Below are positions 9,318-17,881 of a stretch of DNA of 64,000 nt, piece after piece (the first letter of the stretch is position 1; each line of letters begins with the position of its first letter). The notes below the pieces were generated by a model that saw nothing but the letters and a program-made list of their open reading frames with translations, was not told where the DNA came from and did not search any database. The translations under genes were made by a program, and so were the position numbers. Location: assembly GCA_964522105.1 (NCBI GenBank), contig CAZFVA010000008.1, positions 51,814 to 115,813 of the forward strand, given 5' to 3'. This stretch comes from JAGOFO01 sp964522105 (GTDB lineage Bacteria; Myxococcota_A; UBA9042; DTJE01).

Positions 9318-10189
9318 TATCTGTCCCCTGGCTCATCACCTGCGTCCGCAGCAGCAAGATCAGTCACGATCATTGCATGACTGACCACAGCCGGGTCAAC
9401 CGCAAGCGCGATGTCATATTCCATGAAAGGCCCGACCTGGCGTCTGGCCTCGGGGTCTATCAGATATCCGACTTCAATGCCCCGGGGGAAAACGCGGTCG
9501 TGCCCGGAAGTCACAATTGTGGCACCTTTCTGCAGCAGCGAATCGTTCATGGAAATCTGCAATCTTGCCTGATAGCCGGTCTTGCTGCCGGAACCGACAA
9601 CCATACCAAGAACACCTGTCCCCATCACCTGACAGGCAACCCTGCTGCGGGTGTCGGTCAAGAGCATGACGTCAGCAAACCGACCGCTGGCTGAAGTAAC
9701 CCGCCCGACAAGACCGGTATCAATTATCACAGCCATGTCAGCGGCCGGGGCCGTTTTGCCGTCCATCGCGACACGCAGACGTTCAATCCTGAAATATGGA
9801 TTTACGTCACGGACCACCACAGAGGCTGCCGCAAGTTTCAGATCTACACGCTGCTCGCGAAGACCGAGCAGAAGGCGCAGATCACGATTTTCAACTGCCA
9901 GACGCTTTGAATTCAGGGACTCGCCAAGAAGCTTGCTGTTTTCTGCAACAAGCCTGGTGTTTTCCCTGACGGCAGAAAAAATGCCGGTAATATCGGAAGT
10001 TACGCCGCCAACAGACTGGGTGACGCCGCCAAAACCTGTCTGAGCCCACCCGGTCAGACTGATCAGACCGTTCTGAACACCGGACGGCGTCGTCCTTCTG
10101 CTTCCGGACAGGTACATAAGAAGAATCGGCAGAATAATCAGCAGAGTAGATAGTGCAGCCAATCTGTGCCTGAAAAGCCAGTCCCGCAT
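9317..10189 (-). CDS. mreC: Rod-shape-determining protein MreC
   Basis: 290 residues: short cytoplasmic N-terminus, one membrane span (~10-28), a coiled coil (~75-105, 'ENTRLVAENSKLLGESLNS') and a periplasmic double beta-barrel with 'VVIDTGLVGRVTS' and 'LTDTRSRVACQVMGTG', the family hallmarks. MreC assembles on the membrane and activates PBP2 by binding its pedestal/head. It lies 31 nt after mreB and overlaps mreD. Because the PBP2 head here carries a zinc-ribbon insertion, the MreC-PBP2 contact may differ from the known one. Confidence 0.95.
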   Translation of the reverse strand: MRDWLFRHRLAALSTLLIILPILLMYLSGSRRTTPSGVQNGLISLTGWAQTGFGGVTQSVGGVTSDITGIFSAVRENTRLVAENSKLLGESLNSKRLAVENRDLRLLLGLREQRVDLKLAAASVVVRDVNPYFRIERLRVAMDGKTAPAADMAVIIDTGLVGRVTSASGRFADVMLLTDTRSRVACQVMGTGVLGMVVGSGSKTGYQARLQISMNDSLLQKGATIVTSGHDRVFPRGIEVGYLIDPEARRQVGPFMEYDIALAVDPAVVSHAMIVTDLAAADAGDEPGDR

Positions 10190-10220
10190 GACAATGCCAG
10201 TTAAAACAATGAGTCTAAAA

Positions 10221-11252
10221 TCAGATTACGCTGTGCCGCAGCAGGTCCATATCGTCAAGAACTCTGCCTGCACCCAGAACTACTGAAGCCACCGGATCTT
10301 CGGCGATCATGACGGGCAGACCGGTTTCTTCGCGGATCAGCACGTCGATATTTTTCAAAAGAGCCCCGCCGCCGGCCAGCATTATGCCCTTGTCAACGAT
10401 GTCGGCCGAAAGCTCGGGGGGCGTGCCCTCAAGTGCCTGGCGAACAGCATTGGCAATCGCAGAGACCGGTTCATACAGGGCTTCGCGAATTTCGTCAGAA
10501 TTCAATGTGACGGTCTTCGGGATACCGGCAACAAGATCGCGCCCCTTCACTTCCATATAAAGCACTTCAGGAAGCGGGTAGGCGTTGCCTATTTCAATCT
10601 TCACCTGTTCGGCAGTACGGTCGCCGACCAGAAGATTGTATTTACGTTTCAGATGTTCCCGGATTGCATCGTCCATCTTGTCGCCGCCGACTTTCACCGA
10701 ACGACTGTAAACGACACCGGAAAGGGATATGACGGCGACCTCGGTAGTGCCACCACCGATATCGACAATCATGTTTCCGCAAGGTTCGGTAATCGGAAGA
10801 CCGGCGCCGATAGCGGCCGCCATGGGCTCTTCCATCAGATAAACTTCACGCGCCCCGGCGGACTCTGCCGACTCGCGCACCGCGCGACGTTCAACTTCTG
10901 TAATGCCGTGCGGAACGCAGATAACGATACGCGGACGAACGAGCGTTCTGCGGTTATGCGCCCTGGTTATGAAGTAACGCAGCATCGCTTCCGTAACTTC
11001 GAAATCGGCGATGACACCGTCTTTCATAGGTCTGATGGCTTCAATACCGCCCGGGGTTCTGCCAAGCATTTCCTTGGCTTCGCGACCGACGGCCAGGACT
11101 CTTCTGGTATTTTTGTGATCTTTGAAAACGGCCACAACCGACGGCTCACACGAGACAATTCCCTTGCCCCGCACGTAAACCAACGTCGTAGCAGTCCCCA
11201 GATCTATTGCCAGATCGTTGGAGAAAAGTCCGTATAGCCAATCAAGCAGCAT
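10221..11252 (-). CDS. mreB: Actin-like cell-shape protein MreB
   Basis: 343 residues with the actin-fold motifs: phosphate 1 'LAIDLGTATTLVYVRGKG' near residue 14, phosphate 2 'MIVDIGGGTTEVAVISL', and adenosine motif 'GIMLAGGGALLKNID'. The N-terminal 'MLLDWLYGLFS' is the membrane-targeting helix/loop typical of MreB. It polymerises under the inner membrane and directs the MreC/MreD/PBP2/RodA complex. First gene of the operon; start ATG at 11252 follows AGGAAG. A promoter with an internal palindrome lies 62-90 bases upstream. Confidence 0.98.
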   Translation of the reverse strand: MLLDWLYGLFSNDLAIDLGTATTLVYVRGKGIVSCEPSVVAVFKDHKNTRRVLAVGREAKEMLGRTPGGIEAIRPMKDGVIADFEVTEAMLRYFITRAHNRRTLVRPRIVICVPHGITEVERRAVRESAESAGAREVYLMEEPMAAAIGAGLPITEPCGNMIVDIGGGTTEVAVISLSGVVYSRSVKVGGDKMDDAIREHLKRKYNLLVGDRTAEQVKIEIGNAYPLPEVLYMEVKGRDLVAGIPKTVTLNSDEIREALYEPVSAIANAVRQALEGTPPELSADIVDKGIMLAGGGALLKNIDVLIREETGLPVMIAEDPVASVVLGAGRVLDDMDLLRHSVI

Positions 11253-11313
11253 CTTCTTCCTGTGAGGTACAAAACCCCGCCTTCACCCACCATTTGCAGA
11301 AAAATGGGGATGC

Positions 11314-11342
11314 TTTATATCATGGTGACCATGAATGATCAA
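11314..11342 (-). promoter_or_regulatory. Putative mreB operon promoter with palindromic spacer
   Basis: On the minus strand, TTGATC (11342-11337), a 17-nt spacer and TATAAA (11319-11314) make a good sigma70-type promoter. The spacer is nearly filled by a perfect 15-bp palindrome (TCATGGT-G-ACCATGA, 11320-11334), a candidate operator. The start of transcription would be near 11307, leaving a ~55-nt leader. Confidence 0.6.
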
Positions 11343-11405
11343 CACGAAGCCGGGGCGCGTCCCCGCTGCGGGACAATCAACATCAAACACTGTCGCGCGT
11401 TCCGT

Positions 11406-11434
11406 TTGACCGGCGAACACTAACCTGTTAAAAA
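11406..11434 (+). promoter_or_regulatory. Putative promoter for the OB-like lipoprotein gene
   Basis: TTGACC at 11406-11411, 17-nt spacer, TAAAAA at 11429-11434. The lipoprotein ATG at 11477 follows, with GGAGG at 11462-11466. It diverges from the mreB promoter about 65 bp away. Confidence 0.45.
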
Positions 11435-11476
11435 TAACACACCGGTCATCCCGGATATTTCGGAGGTATTCCAATA

Positions 11477-12007
11477 ATGAGAATCCAGCAATTGATCAGG
11501 TCGTCCCTGTTTGTTGGCGTTATTGCCGTTTCTGCAGCCTGTGCCAAGGCTCCTGCCGCGGCCGACCGGGAAGCAACCGAGGTTGCCCTCCCCCAGAAGC
11601 CTGATCTGAAGGCAAAAACGACCCCCGAAAAGTACGATGACGGCACACTGACCGTCACTGGCGTTGTGAAGAACGCCGCGCATCTGAACGGAAATTCAGT
11701 GAAGGTCCGTGGAAAGGTGATTAAGGTCGATACGTGTACTGTCGGCGAAGTATGCTCGGCAGAAGCGTCGGTCATGCTTGCCGATGACAGCGCAAAATCA
11801 TCCCGCGTGCTGACTGTGATGGACCCGAGCGAAGGGCTTCATCATGACATCAAGAAAGAATTCCCGCTGAACGCGCTTGTCACGGTCGAAGGGAAAATTT
11901 CCATGTGGTCACCGACCGGTCGGACGATCAACATGGATGGAATTCTGCTTCTTGATCCGCCGAAGAAAGAAGAAACCGAAGAAAATAAAGAAGCTGCCGC
12001 CAAATAG
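11477..12007 (+). CDS. Predicted lipoprotein with OB-fold-like domain
   Basis: 176 residues. Signal peptide with lipobox 'VSAAC' (Cys ~22), so probably lipid-anchored. After an Ala/Glu/Pro-rich linker, residues ~60-155 read as a small beta-barrel: 'TLTVTGVVKNAAHLNGNSVKVRGKV', paired cysteines (CTVGEVC) and 'NALVTVEGKISM', resembling bacterial OB-fold lipoproteins that bind small ligands or nucleic acid. The C-terminus is a charged Lys/Glu tail. GGAGG precedes the start. It stands alone between divergent mreB and convergent psd. Function unknown. Confidence 0.75.
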   Translation: MRIQQLIRSSLFVGVIAVSAACAKAPAAADREATEVALPQKPDLKAKTTPEKYDDGTLTVTGVVKNAAHLNGNSVKVRGKVIKVDTCTVGEVCSAEASVMLADDSAKSSRVLTVMDPSEGLHHDIKKEFPLNALVTVEGKISMWSPTGRTINMDGILLLDPPKKEETEENKEAAAK

Positions 12008-12027
12008 GGTCTAATTCCGCAGGCCTG

Positions 12028-12882
12028 TCAGCGTTTTGTAAAAACAACATTGCCGAACCGTATTCTGCCGCCGACATCAGGATGTCCTGGAATCCACTCA
12101 CGTCCGTCACTGGCAGCTTCGATCAACAGGATGACAGTTGAACCAAGGTTGAACACGCCGTAGTCGTCACCTTTTCTGGCGGCCGCAGGATTTTCCAGAA
12201 TCTGGACACCATGGGCCCGGCCATTGTTCGAAACGATGTCTGAAAATGCCAGCGATATCCTGCCGACACTGGTCGCGCCGACCATGACCATGCAGACAAG
12301 GCCGTCAGCAGTTTCAATCAGACCGGAGACTCTCTCGTTCCTGCAGAACAGGCCGCTGATAACTTCAGTCGCTGCCGGCGAAACGGAAAGCAACCCGCCC
12401 TGAATGTGCTTCACCTTCAAAACCGAACCATCGACCGGGAAATGGACCCTGTGATAATCACCCGGGCTGAGATAGATAGTCAGATACCTGCCACCCTCGA
12501 AACGGGCTGCGTCAGATTCATCAGCCAGAAGGTCGGCCAGCCTGTAATCACAGCCCTTGGCCTGAAACAACATGCCGTTCGTGATAACGCCGTAACTCTG
12601 AATCTTTCCATCACACGGTGAAACCACAGCATCCGGGGACATGTCGACCGGTCTTGCCCCCGGCTTCAGCCGACGCGTAAAGAAACTGTTGAACGAATCA
12701 AAGCCTGAAGCAGGAATTTCGGCTTCATCAAGATTTACCCCGAAACGTTCACAATAGACCTTCAGAAACGCGGGCATCAGGACGTCAGGAACGGGGACGT
12801 CTGCGATAATCCCGGCAATCCTGGATTGAAGTCTTGTGGAAGCGGCCGTGTAAGCCAGCTTCATTACTGTCTTCCTTACCAA
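12028..12882 (-). CDS. psd: Phosphatidylserine decarboxylase proenzyme
   Basis: 284 residues. Converts phosphatidylserine to phosphatidylethanolamine at the inner membrane. The LGST motif is present near the C-terminus ('FNLGSTVIL'); cleavage before Ser248 would yield the pyruvoyl alpha chain of ~37 residues. Other family motifs: 'FNSFFTRRLKPGARPV', 'PCDGKIQSYG', 'YLSPGDYHRVHFPVDG'. The start is probably the TTG at 12882, seven bases after GGGAGGTG; an ATG at 12864 with AGGAAG upstream is an alternative. It is the last gene of the minus-strand run FYDLN protein - MTA phosphorylase - PfkB - psd, a functionally mixed run. Confidence 0.95.
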   Translation of the reverse strand: MVRKTVMKLAYTAASTRLQSRIAGIIADVPVPDVLMPAFLKVYCERFGVNLDEAEIPASGFDSFNSFFTRRLKPGARPVDMSPDAVVSPCDGKIQSYGVITNGMLFQAKGCDYRLADLLADESDAARFEGGRYLTIYLSPGDYHRVHFPVDGSVLKVKHIQGGLLSVSPAATEVISGLFCRNERVSGLIETADGLVCMVMVGATSVGRISLAFSDIVSNNGRAHGVQILENPAAARKGDDYGVFNLGSTVILLIEAASDGREWIPGHPDVGGRIRFGNVVFTKR

Positions 12883-12921
12883 ATCGCACCTCCCGGAGTT
12901 CCGCTGAAACGAGACCCTTAA

Positions 12922-13854
12922 TTATTCAGCGATGTCCGACATTATCCGGTCTGCATCCATCCCGGTCATTTCAAGATACTGCGCCAGCCTTGCCGAAAAA
13001 TCTGAATTACGAACCTCGGCAAAAGCTCTGGGACCGAACCCTTCAACACAGAAAGAAGCCATCACTGTCCCGACGGCCAGTGCCCTGCGGACCGATTCAA
13101 CATCAAACTGACCGATGCGGTCCAGATAAGCAAGCGTTCCGCCTGCAAAACAGTCCCCTGCGCCGGTCGGATCAACGACCGCTTCAACCGGGAACGCCGG
13201 ATAAAGTTTCAAGCCTTTTGCATCAAACAACATCGCACCGTGCTCACCTCTTTTGACGACAAGGGCGCGGGCCCCCATCTGAAGGATCCGGCGCGCCGCC
13301 TTCATAAGGTTATGTTCACCAGAAAGCTGCCTGACTTCGTCGTCATTCAGGAAAAGCAGGTCGGTCGAAGGCATCAAGGCTGTCAGATCGTCTTTGAACA
13401 GCTCGATCCAGCATTCAATCGTATCAAGGGCGACGAAACTGCCGGCCTCTGTCTGTGACAGAACGAGTCGCTGAAGATCGGGCTTGATGTTTCCAAGGCA
13501 CAGGACGTCGGGCGACAGCAATTCAGGCGGAATAACCGGACTGAATTCAGCAAAGACTCCAAGTTCGGTCCGAAGCGAGTCACGACCGATCAAGTCTTCA
13601 TGGTATCTGCCGTGCCACCTGAACGTCGCGCCTTCTTTGCGCGCAATGAACGAGGTGTCAACGCCGCGCCCTTTCAGGAAGTCCAGGTCAGCTTCAACAA
13701 AATCTGTACCGATGACGGCCACGATAACAGGCTTCGAAAACATCGAAGCGGCTGTCGAAAACCAGGTTGCAGACCCGCCAAGAACCTCGACCGGCTGCCT
13801 GCCAGGCAATTCAATAACGTCGTAAGCCACCGAACCAACAACAAGCAGACTCAT
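12922..13854 (-). CDS. PfkB-family sugar or nucleoside kinase
   Basis: 310 residues. N-terminal 'GGSATWFSTAAS' matches PfkB signature 1 and 'DPTGAGDCFAGG' matches signature 2, with the catalytic Asp and the anion hole. These cytoplasmic enzymes phosphorylate a hydroxymethyl group of sugars or nucleosides with ATP. The substrate cannot be read from sequence. It sits 54 nt downstream of a methylthioadenosine phosphorylase, and such pairs recur in other genomes, so a ribose-derived or nucleoside substrate from purine salvage is a reasonable guess. Confidence 0.88.
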   Translation of the reverse strand: MSLLVVGSVAYDVIELPGRQPVEVLGGSATWFSTAASMFSKPVIVAVIGTDFVEADLDFLKGRGVDTSFIARKEGATFRWHGRYHEDLIGRDSLRTELGVFAEFSPVIPPELLSPDVLCLGNIKPDLQRLVLSQTEAGSFVALDTIECWIELFKDDLTALMPSTDLLFLNDDEVRQLSGEHNLMKAARRILQMGARALVVKRGEHGAMLFDAKGLKLYPAFPVEAVVDPTGAGDCFAGGTLAYLDRIGQFDVESVRRALAVGTVMASFCVEGFGPRAFAEVRNSDFSARLAQYLEMTGMDADRIMSDIAE

Positions 13855-13908
13855 CGCTTCCTCCGGTCAATCAGAATTCATGGGTTTACAGGCGCAGAAA
13901 CAGCCGAC

Positions 13909-14793
13909 TCACGACTTCACAAAATACCTTCCGACAATCGGTTCAAGACGATCGAGTGTCGCCTGCGGAATTCTGGAACGTTCGGTCAGAAAGGCATGTC
14001 GCAGGGAATCTCCACAACCGCAGTCATCAGCGTGATCAAGATGTTCGACCGCACCAAGAATCAGCTTCTTTGCCTTCGCGGCGCCTGCTGCAAGCCTTTC
14101 GACCACAGACGCGCACGAAACGTCGTCTTCTTCTTCGTGCCAGCAATCATAATCGGTGGGCAGCGCAATCGTGACGTAGCAGATCTCGGCCTCGCGGGCC
14201 AGTTTGGCTTCTGTGGCGTTCGTCATACCGATGACGGCGACCCTGACATAGTCGTGACCGCCGGCAGCCCCTATGTCCCTGTACCAGTGGGATTCGGCCC
14301 GGGACGAAAACTGCGGGCCTTCAATGCAGATGTAAGTCCCGCCTTCCACAATCGGCATACCAATCCGGTCGGCCGTTTCGATCAGCAACTTACGCATCGA
14401 ACTGCAGAACGGGTCCGCCATGCTGACATGCGCCACAAGCCCTTCACCAAAAAAGGTGCTGACCCGGTGAATCGTTCTGTCAATCATCTGATCAACGATA
14501 ACGGGCGTCGTCAACGTGATCTCGGTGCGCATGCTGCCGACGGCACTGGCGGAAAAAATCCTGGTGACGCCAAGACTTTTCAAAGCCCAGATATTGGCGC
14601 GACACGGCACTTCAGTCGGAAGCAGCCGGTGGCCACGCCCGTGACGCGGTAGAAAAGCTATTTCATGTCCGGCATAAGTCCCGATGGTGATCACGTCTGA
14701 CGGCGCACCAAATGGCGTGGAAACCTCTACTTCCCTGACATTTTCAAGGTCGTCAAGGATGTACAGGCCGGTGCCCCCGATTATCCCTATCAT
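13909..14793 (-). CDS. mtnP: S-methyl-5'-thioadenosine phosphorylase
   Basis: 294 residues from the ATG at 14793, preceded by a G-rich ribosome site (GGGGGGAAAG); the open frame extends further upstream into the FYDLN gene, but that part is not homologous. Motifs: phosphate-binding 'IIGGTGLY', 'FLPRHGRGHRLLPTEV', 'GGTYICIEGPQFSSRAES', and substrate loop 'GMTNATEAKLAREAEICY' with 'ALPTDYDCW'. The enzyme splits MTA (from polyamine or quorum-signal synthesis) into adenine and methylthioribose-1-phosphate. Some family members prefer other purine nucleosides, so exact specificity is open. Confidence 0.93.
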   Translation of the reverse strand: MIGIIGGTGLYILDDLENVREVEVSTPFGAPSDVITIGTYAGHEIAFLPRHGRGHRLLPTEVPCRANIWALKSLGVTRIFSASAVGSMRTEITLTTPVIVDQMIDRTIHRVSTFFGEGLVAHVSMADPFCSSMRKLLIETADRIGMPIVEGGTYICIEGPQFSSRAESHWYRDIGAAGGHDYVRVAVIGMTNATEAKLAREAEICYVTIALPTDYDCWHEEEDDVSCASVVERLAAGAAKAKKLILGAVEHLDHADDCGCGDSLRHAFLTERSRIPQATLDRLEPIVGRYFVKS

Positions 14794-14815
14794 GACTTTC
14801 CCCCCGGGCAGGATG

Positions 14816-15088
14816 CTAATCTTCGCCGATTTCTTCCTCGGACATTTCCTCTCCGCCATCAAGATCCTCGAGGGGGAGTTCTTCGTCTTCGAGGGTGGAT
14901 GACGGTTCATCATCATCGTCAATGATGTCATCATCTGGCGGAATGACTATCGTTACCGGGACTTCCGGCCGTCTGGAAACATCAATTCCACACCTGGGAC
15001 AAACCGGCGGGTTCTTTTTCATGTCGTAGAACTTGCAACCACACTCGAAACAACTGTGCCTCTCACCGAACTTTTCTCTGTCAACCAT
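14816..15088 (-). CDS. FYDLN acid-domain zinc-ribbon protein (TIGR02300-like)
   Basis: 90 residues from the ATG at 15088, preceded by GAGG. Residues 8-35 carry two cysteine pairs, 'HSCFECGCKFYDMKKNPPVCPRCG', a zinc ribbon with the FYD[LM] signature of the TIGR02300 family. The remainder is strongly acidic (Asp/Glu runs) and probably disordered. The function of the family is unknown. It is the first gene of the run continuing to mtnP (22-nt gap), pfkB and psd, and is divergent from groEL. Confidence 0.85.
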   Translation of the reverse strand: MVDREKFGERHSCFECGCKFYDMKKNPPVCPRCGIDVSRRPEVPVTIVIPPDDDIIDDDDEPSSTLEDEELPLEDLDGGEEMSEEEIGED

Positions 15089-15141
15089 CCCAAACCTCAA
15101 AAACTGAATGAAAAGGAAACCCGAATAACCGGGACGGGCTA

Positions 15142-15168
15142 GGTATACAATCACGGAACCGATGTCAA
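15142..15168 (-). promoter_or_regulatory. Putative promoter for FYDLN-mtnP-pfkB-psd
   Basis: Minus strand: consensus TTGACA (15168-15163), a short 15-nt spacer and TATACC (15147-15142). The -35 box is perfect but the spacing is short; a TACCTA box at 17 nt is an alternative. Confidence 0.4.
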
Positions 15169-15223
15169 GCGTATCGAACACCGGATTACAAAGGTCGTCA
15201 ATATTTTGTTGTACCGTTTCCCC

Positions 15224-15251
15224 TTGACCTGATGCCATTGGTGCTTATTAT
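15224..15251 (+). promoter_or_regulatory. Putative groEL promoter
   Basis: TTGACC (15224-15229), 16-nt spacer, TATTAT (15246-15251). No CIRCE inverted repeat (TTAGCACTC-N9-GAGTGCTAA) is visible, so HrcA control is not supported. Between promoter and start is the hairpin at 15289-15303. Confidence 0.55.
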
Positions 15252-15288
15252 GGCCTGCGGTCAGCAGACCTGGATAATCAATTAATTT

Positions 15289-15303
15289 GGGGACAAAGTC
15301 CCC
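15289..15303 (+). promoter_or_regulatory. Perfect small hairpin in the groEL leader
   Basis: GGGGAC-AAA-GTCCCC forms a perfect 6-bp stem with a 3-nt loop, 22 bases before the groEL ATG and just upstream of the ribosome site (TGGAGAA). It is followed by TGTTTT, which is too short for a strong terminator. It could be an RNA thermosensor element, a stability hairpin or a DNA operator. Confidence 0.45.
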
Positions 15304-15325
15304 TGTTTTATGATGGAGAATTAAC

Positions 15326-16915
15326 ATGGCCTCGAAAGAACTTGCATTTTCAACGGAAGCCCGCAAACGAATCCTGAATGGCGTAAATATTCTGGCGGAC
15401 GCGGTCACTGTTACCCTCGGGCCGAGGGGAAGAAACGTAATACTTGAAAAGTCCTGGGGAAGTCCGCTCGTTACGAAGGACGGCGTGACGGTCGCAAAGG
15501 AAATTGAACTTGAAGATCGTTTCGAGAACATGGGCGCCCAGATGGTCAAGGAAGTCGCTTCGAAGACGTCCGACAAGGCCGGCGATGGCACGACAACTGC
15601 GACTGTACTTGCGCGGGCCATCTTCCAGGAAGGCATCAAACTGGTCACCGCAGGCATCAACCCGATGCACCTGAAGCGCGGCATTGACGCCGGCGTCGAA
15701 GAAATCTGCAAAAGCCTGAACGAAATGGCCATCCCGACGCGCGGCAGAACCGAAATCGCCCAGGTCGGCACAATCTCGGCCAACCACGACGAAGAAATCG
15801 GCAACATCATTGCTGACGCGATGGACAAAGTCGGCAAAGACGGCGTCATCACGATTGAAGAAGCCAAGGGCACAGAAACGACGCTTGATCTGGTAGAAGG
15901 CATGCAGTTCGACCGCGGCTACATCTCGCCGTACTTCGTGACCGCGCCGGAAAAGATGGAAGCCGTTGCGGAAGACCCCTACATCCTTCTGTATGACAAA
16001 AAAATCAGCGGACTTCAGGAAATCCTGCCGCTTCTGGAAACGGTAGCCCGCGAAGGAAGGGCACTTGTCATCGTCGCTGAAGACATCGAAGGCGAAGTTC
16101 TGGCGGCCCTGGTCGTCAATAAACTGAAAGGCGTCCTGAAGGTTCTGGGCGTGAAAGCCCCCGGATTCGGCGACCGCCGCAAGGCCATGCTTGACGACAT
16201 CGCGATACTGACAGGCGGAAAAGTCATTTCTGAAGACATCGGCATCAAGCTTGAAACCGTGACCATCGGCGACCTTGGCCGCTGCCGCAAGGTCATCACG
16301 GACAAGGACAACACGACCATCGTTGACGGTGCGGGCGCCAACGCGACAATTCAGGCCAGAATCGGCCAGATCCGTCGCCAGATTGAAGAATGCACAAGCG
16401 ACTGGGACCGCGAAAAGCTTCAGGAACGGCTTGCAAAACTGGCAGGCGGCGTTGCCATCATTCGTGTCGGTGCTCAGACCGAGACCGAAATGAAGGAAAA
16501 GAAGGCCCGCGTTGAAGACGCCCTTCACGCAACCCGCGCCGCAGTTGAAGAAGGCGTCGTCCCGGGCGGCGGCGTGGCCCTGATTCGTACACTGCATGTG
16601 CTGGACAATGTCGTGTTCGATGACGACCGCAGATTCGGCGTTGATATCCTGAAAAAAGCCATCGCCGAACCTTTGAAAAGAATCGCGATGAACGCAGGCG
16701 TCGATGCCGGAGTCGTCTTCCAGAAAGTTATGGAAGGCAAAGGCAACTTCGGCTACAACGCCCTGACTGACACGTATGAAGACATGATGGCAGCCGGCAT
16801 CCTGGACCCCAAAAAGGTCACAAGACTGGCCCTGACCAACGCCGCTTCAATCGCGTCCCTGATGATCACGACGGAAGCCGGTATCGTCGAAGCCCCGAAA
16901 GAACAGGATAAGTAG
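15326..16915 (+). CDS. groL: 60-kDa chaperonin GroEL
   Basis: 529 residues, full set of group I chaperonin signatures: 'TLGPRGRNVILEKSWGSPLVTKDGVTVAKEIEL', ATP-binding 'GDGTTTATVLARAI', 'GVVPGGGVALIR' and 'GYNALTDTYEDMMAAGILDP'. It forms the ATP-driven folding chamber in the cytoplasm. Two oddities: no groES lies next to it (the flanking 240 bases hold no 95-residue frame), and the C-terminus ends EAPKEQDK, without the Gly-Gly-Met repeat tail that lines the chamber in standard GroEL. It may be a second, specialised copy, with the groES-groEL operon elsewhere. Confidence 0.98.
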   Translation: MASKELAFSTEARKRILNGVNILADAVTVTLGPRGRNVILEKSWGSPLVTKDGVTVAKEIELEDRFENMGAQMVKEVASKTSDKAGDGTTTATVLARAIFQEGIKLVTAGINPMHLKRGIDAGVEEICKSLNEMAIPTRGRTEIAQVGTISANHDEEIGNIIADAMDKVGKDGVITIEEAKGTETTLDLVEGMQFDRGYISPYFVTAPEKMEAVAEDPYILLYDKKISGLQEILPLLETVAREGRALVIVAEDIEGEVLAALVVNKLKGVLKVLGVKAPGFGDRRKAMLDDIAILTGGKVISEDIGIKLETVTIGDLGRCRKVITDKDNTTIVDGAGANATIQARIGQIRRQIEECTSDWDREKLQERLAKLAGGVAIIRVGAQTETEMKEKKARVEDALHATRAAVEEGVVPGGGVALIRTLHVLDNVVFDDDRRFGVDILKKAIAEPLKRIAMNAGVDAGVVFQKVMEGKGNFGYNALTDTYEDMMAAGILDPKKVTRLALTNAASIASLMITTEAGIVEAPKEQDK

Positions 16916-16952
16916 CCACCCGCGAACTGCGCCTTTCAACGCTGTCCTGCTG

Positions 16953-17708
16953 TTATCTGCGGGAACACACAAGCGAAAAAACAGACCGCATGCCAGTTGC
17001 AGATATCGGTTCCAGACAGTATTCATCAAGTAAATCAGCAACCTTCTGAAGTCGGCCACCACCAAAATCAGCGAAGCTGACAATACCCCGCGCAAAGAAA
17101 GCTTTCTGAAAATACCCTTCAGGAATCAGTTGTTTCAGGTCGTCACAGGAAAAATAATGCCAGTTGTTCCTGCCCGCAGAACCCCATTTCCTAAGCATCA
17201 GATGCGTCACTTTCAGGGAAATTCCCTTATCGACAATCAGGAGATGTCCACCGGGATTCAGAACGCAAAGACAGTTTTTTACAGCTTCACGGAAGGCCGC
17301 GATGTCGTGCTGACGGTTGACCCCGCCAAGAACGTCTTTCAATACGACCAGATCGAAGCGGTCCGCCCGGTCCAGGGCAAAGATATCTGCACGGGAAGCA
17401 CGAAGCTTTTCGCGGGTCAGACCGTACCGGTCGGCAGCCGCGTCAAGCGCCCGGTCAAGCTTCGGCAGTTCTTCCGCCAGATAACAGGTGGCGGTGGCGT
17501 CGGCGCCCCTGGCAGCCAGAAACGGACTTACTGTCGAGTGACCGGTGGCACCAATTTCGAAGGTCTTCAGACCGTCGAAGCGCAGGTCAGGATCAATAAC
17601 GGCCAGACCGTCAAGAATGACCTGCCGGTGCGGACGGACATGCCACGCCACGCAACGATTCAACAATTCATCTTCAAGCTGCGACAACTTGTACACGTTC
17701 GACTTCAT
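16953..17708 (-). CDS. Class I SAM-dependent methyltransferase-like protein
   Basis: 251 residues from the ATG at 17708, eight bases after AGGTGAG; a GTG at 17714 would be too close to that ribosome site. The fold is suggested by motif I-like 'TFEIGATGHSTVSPFLA', 'DIFALDRADRFDLVVLKDVLGGV' (motif IV position) and 'VLNPGGHLLIVDKG' (motif VI). The Gly-rich loop is altered (EIGATGHST instead of E/DxGxGxG). The substrate is unknown. It is convergent with groEL, with 37 nt between, and divergent from the permease gene. Confidence 0.75.
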   Translation of the reverse strand: MKSNVYKLSQLEDELLNRCVAWHVRPHRQVILDGLAVIDPDLRFDGLKTFEIGATGHSTVSPFLAARGADATATCYLAEELPKLDRALDAAADRYGLTREKLRASRADIFALDRADRFDLVVLKDVLGGVNRQHDIAAFREAVKNCLCVLNPGGHLLIVDKGISLKVTHLMLRKWGSAGRNNWHYFSCDDLKQLIPEGYFQKAFFARGIVSFADFGGGRLQKVADLLDEYCLEPISATGMRSVFSLVCSRR

Positions 17709-17824
17709 CTGCACATCTCACCTGCCGGTCTGTCACTATCGTATGGCCTTCGCCATCAGAATTGAACATTTCAATTGCCGCTGCATCAAATGATTATTCA
17801 GAATTTCAGGACACAGATGACTGC

Positions 17825-17853
17825 TTGACTGACTTGTTACTGCCACTGATACT
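17825..17853 (+). promoter_or_regulatory. Putative promoter for the amino-acid permease
   Basis: TTGACT (17825-17830), 17-nt spacer, GATACT (17848-17853), with transcription starting about 22 nt before the ATG. Hexamers and flanks are nearly the same as the promoter at 19425. Confidence 0.6.
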
Positions 17854-17881
17854 TGTCGTCAAACTGCGTTGAGAGGGGCGC

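Noticed and set aside
15350..16597. 415-codon open frame on the minus strand opposite groEL
   Set aside because: It is the reverse-strand shadow of a highly conserved GroEL; its protein is Phe/Asp/Cys-rich with no domain, typical of antisense of biased codons.
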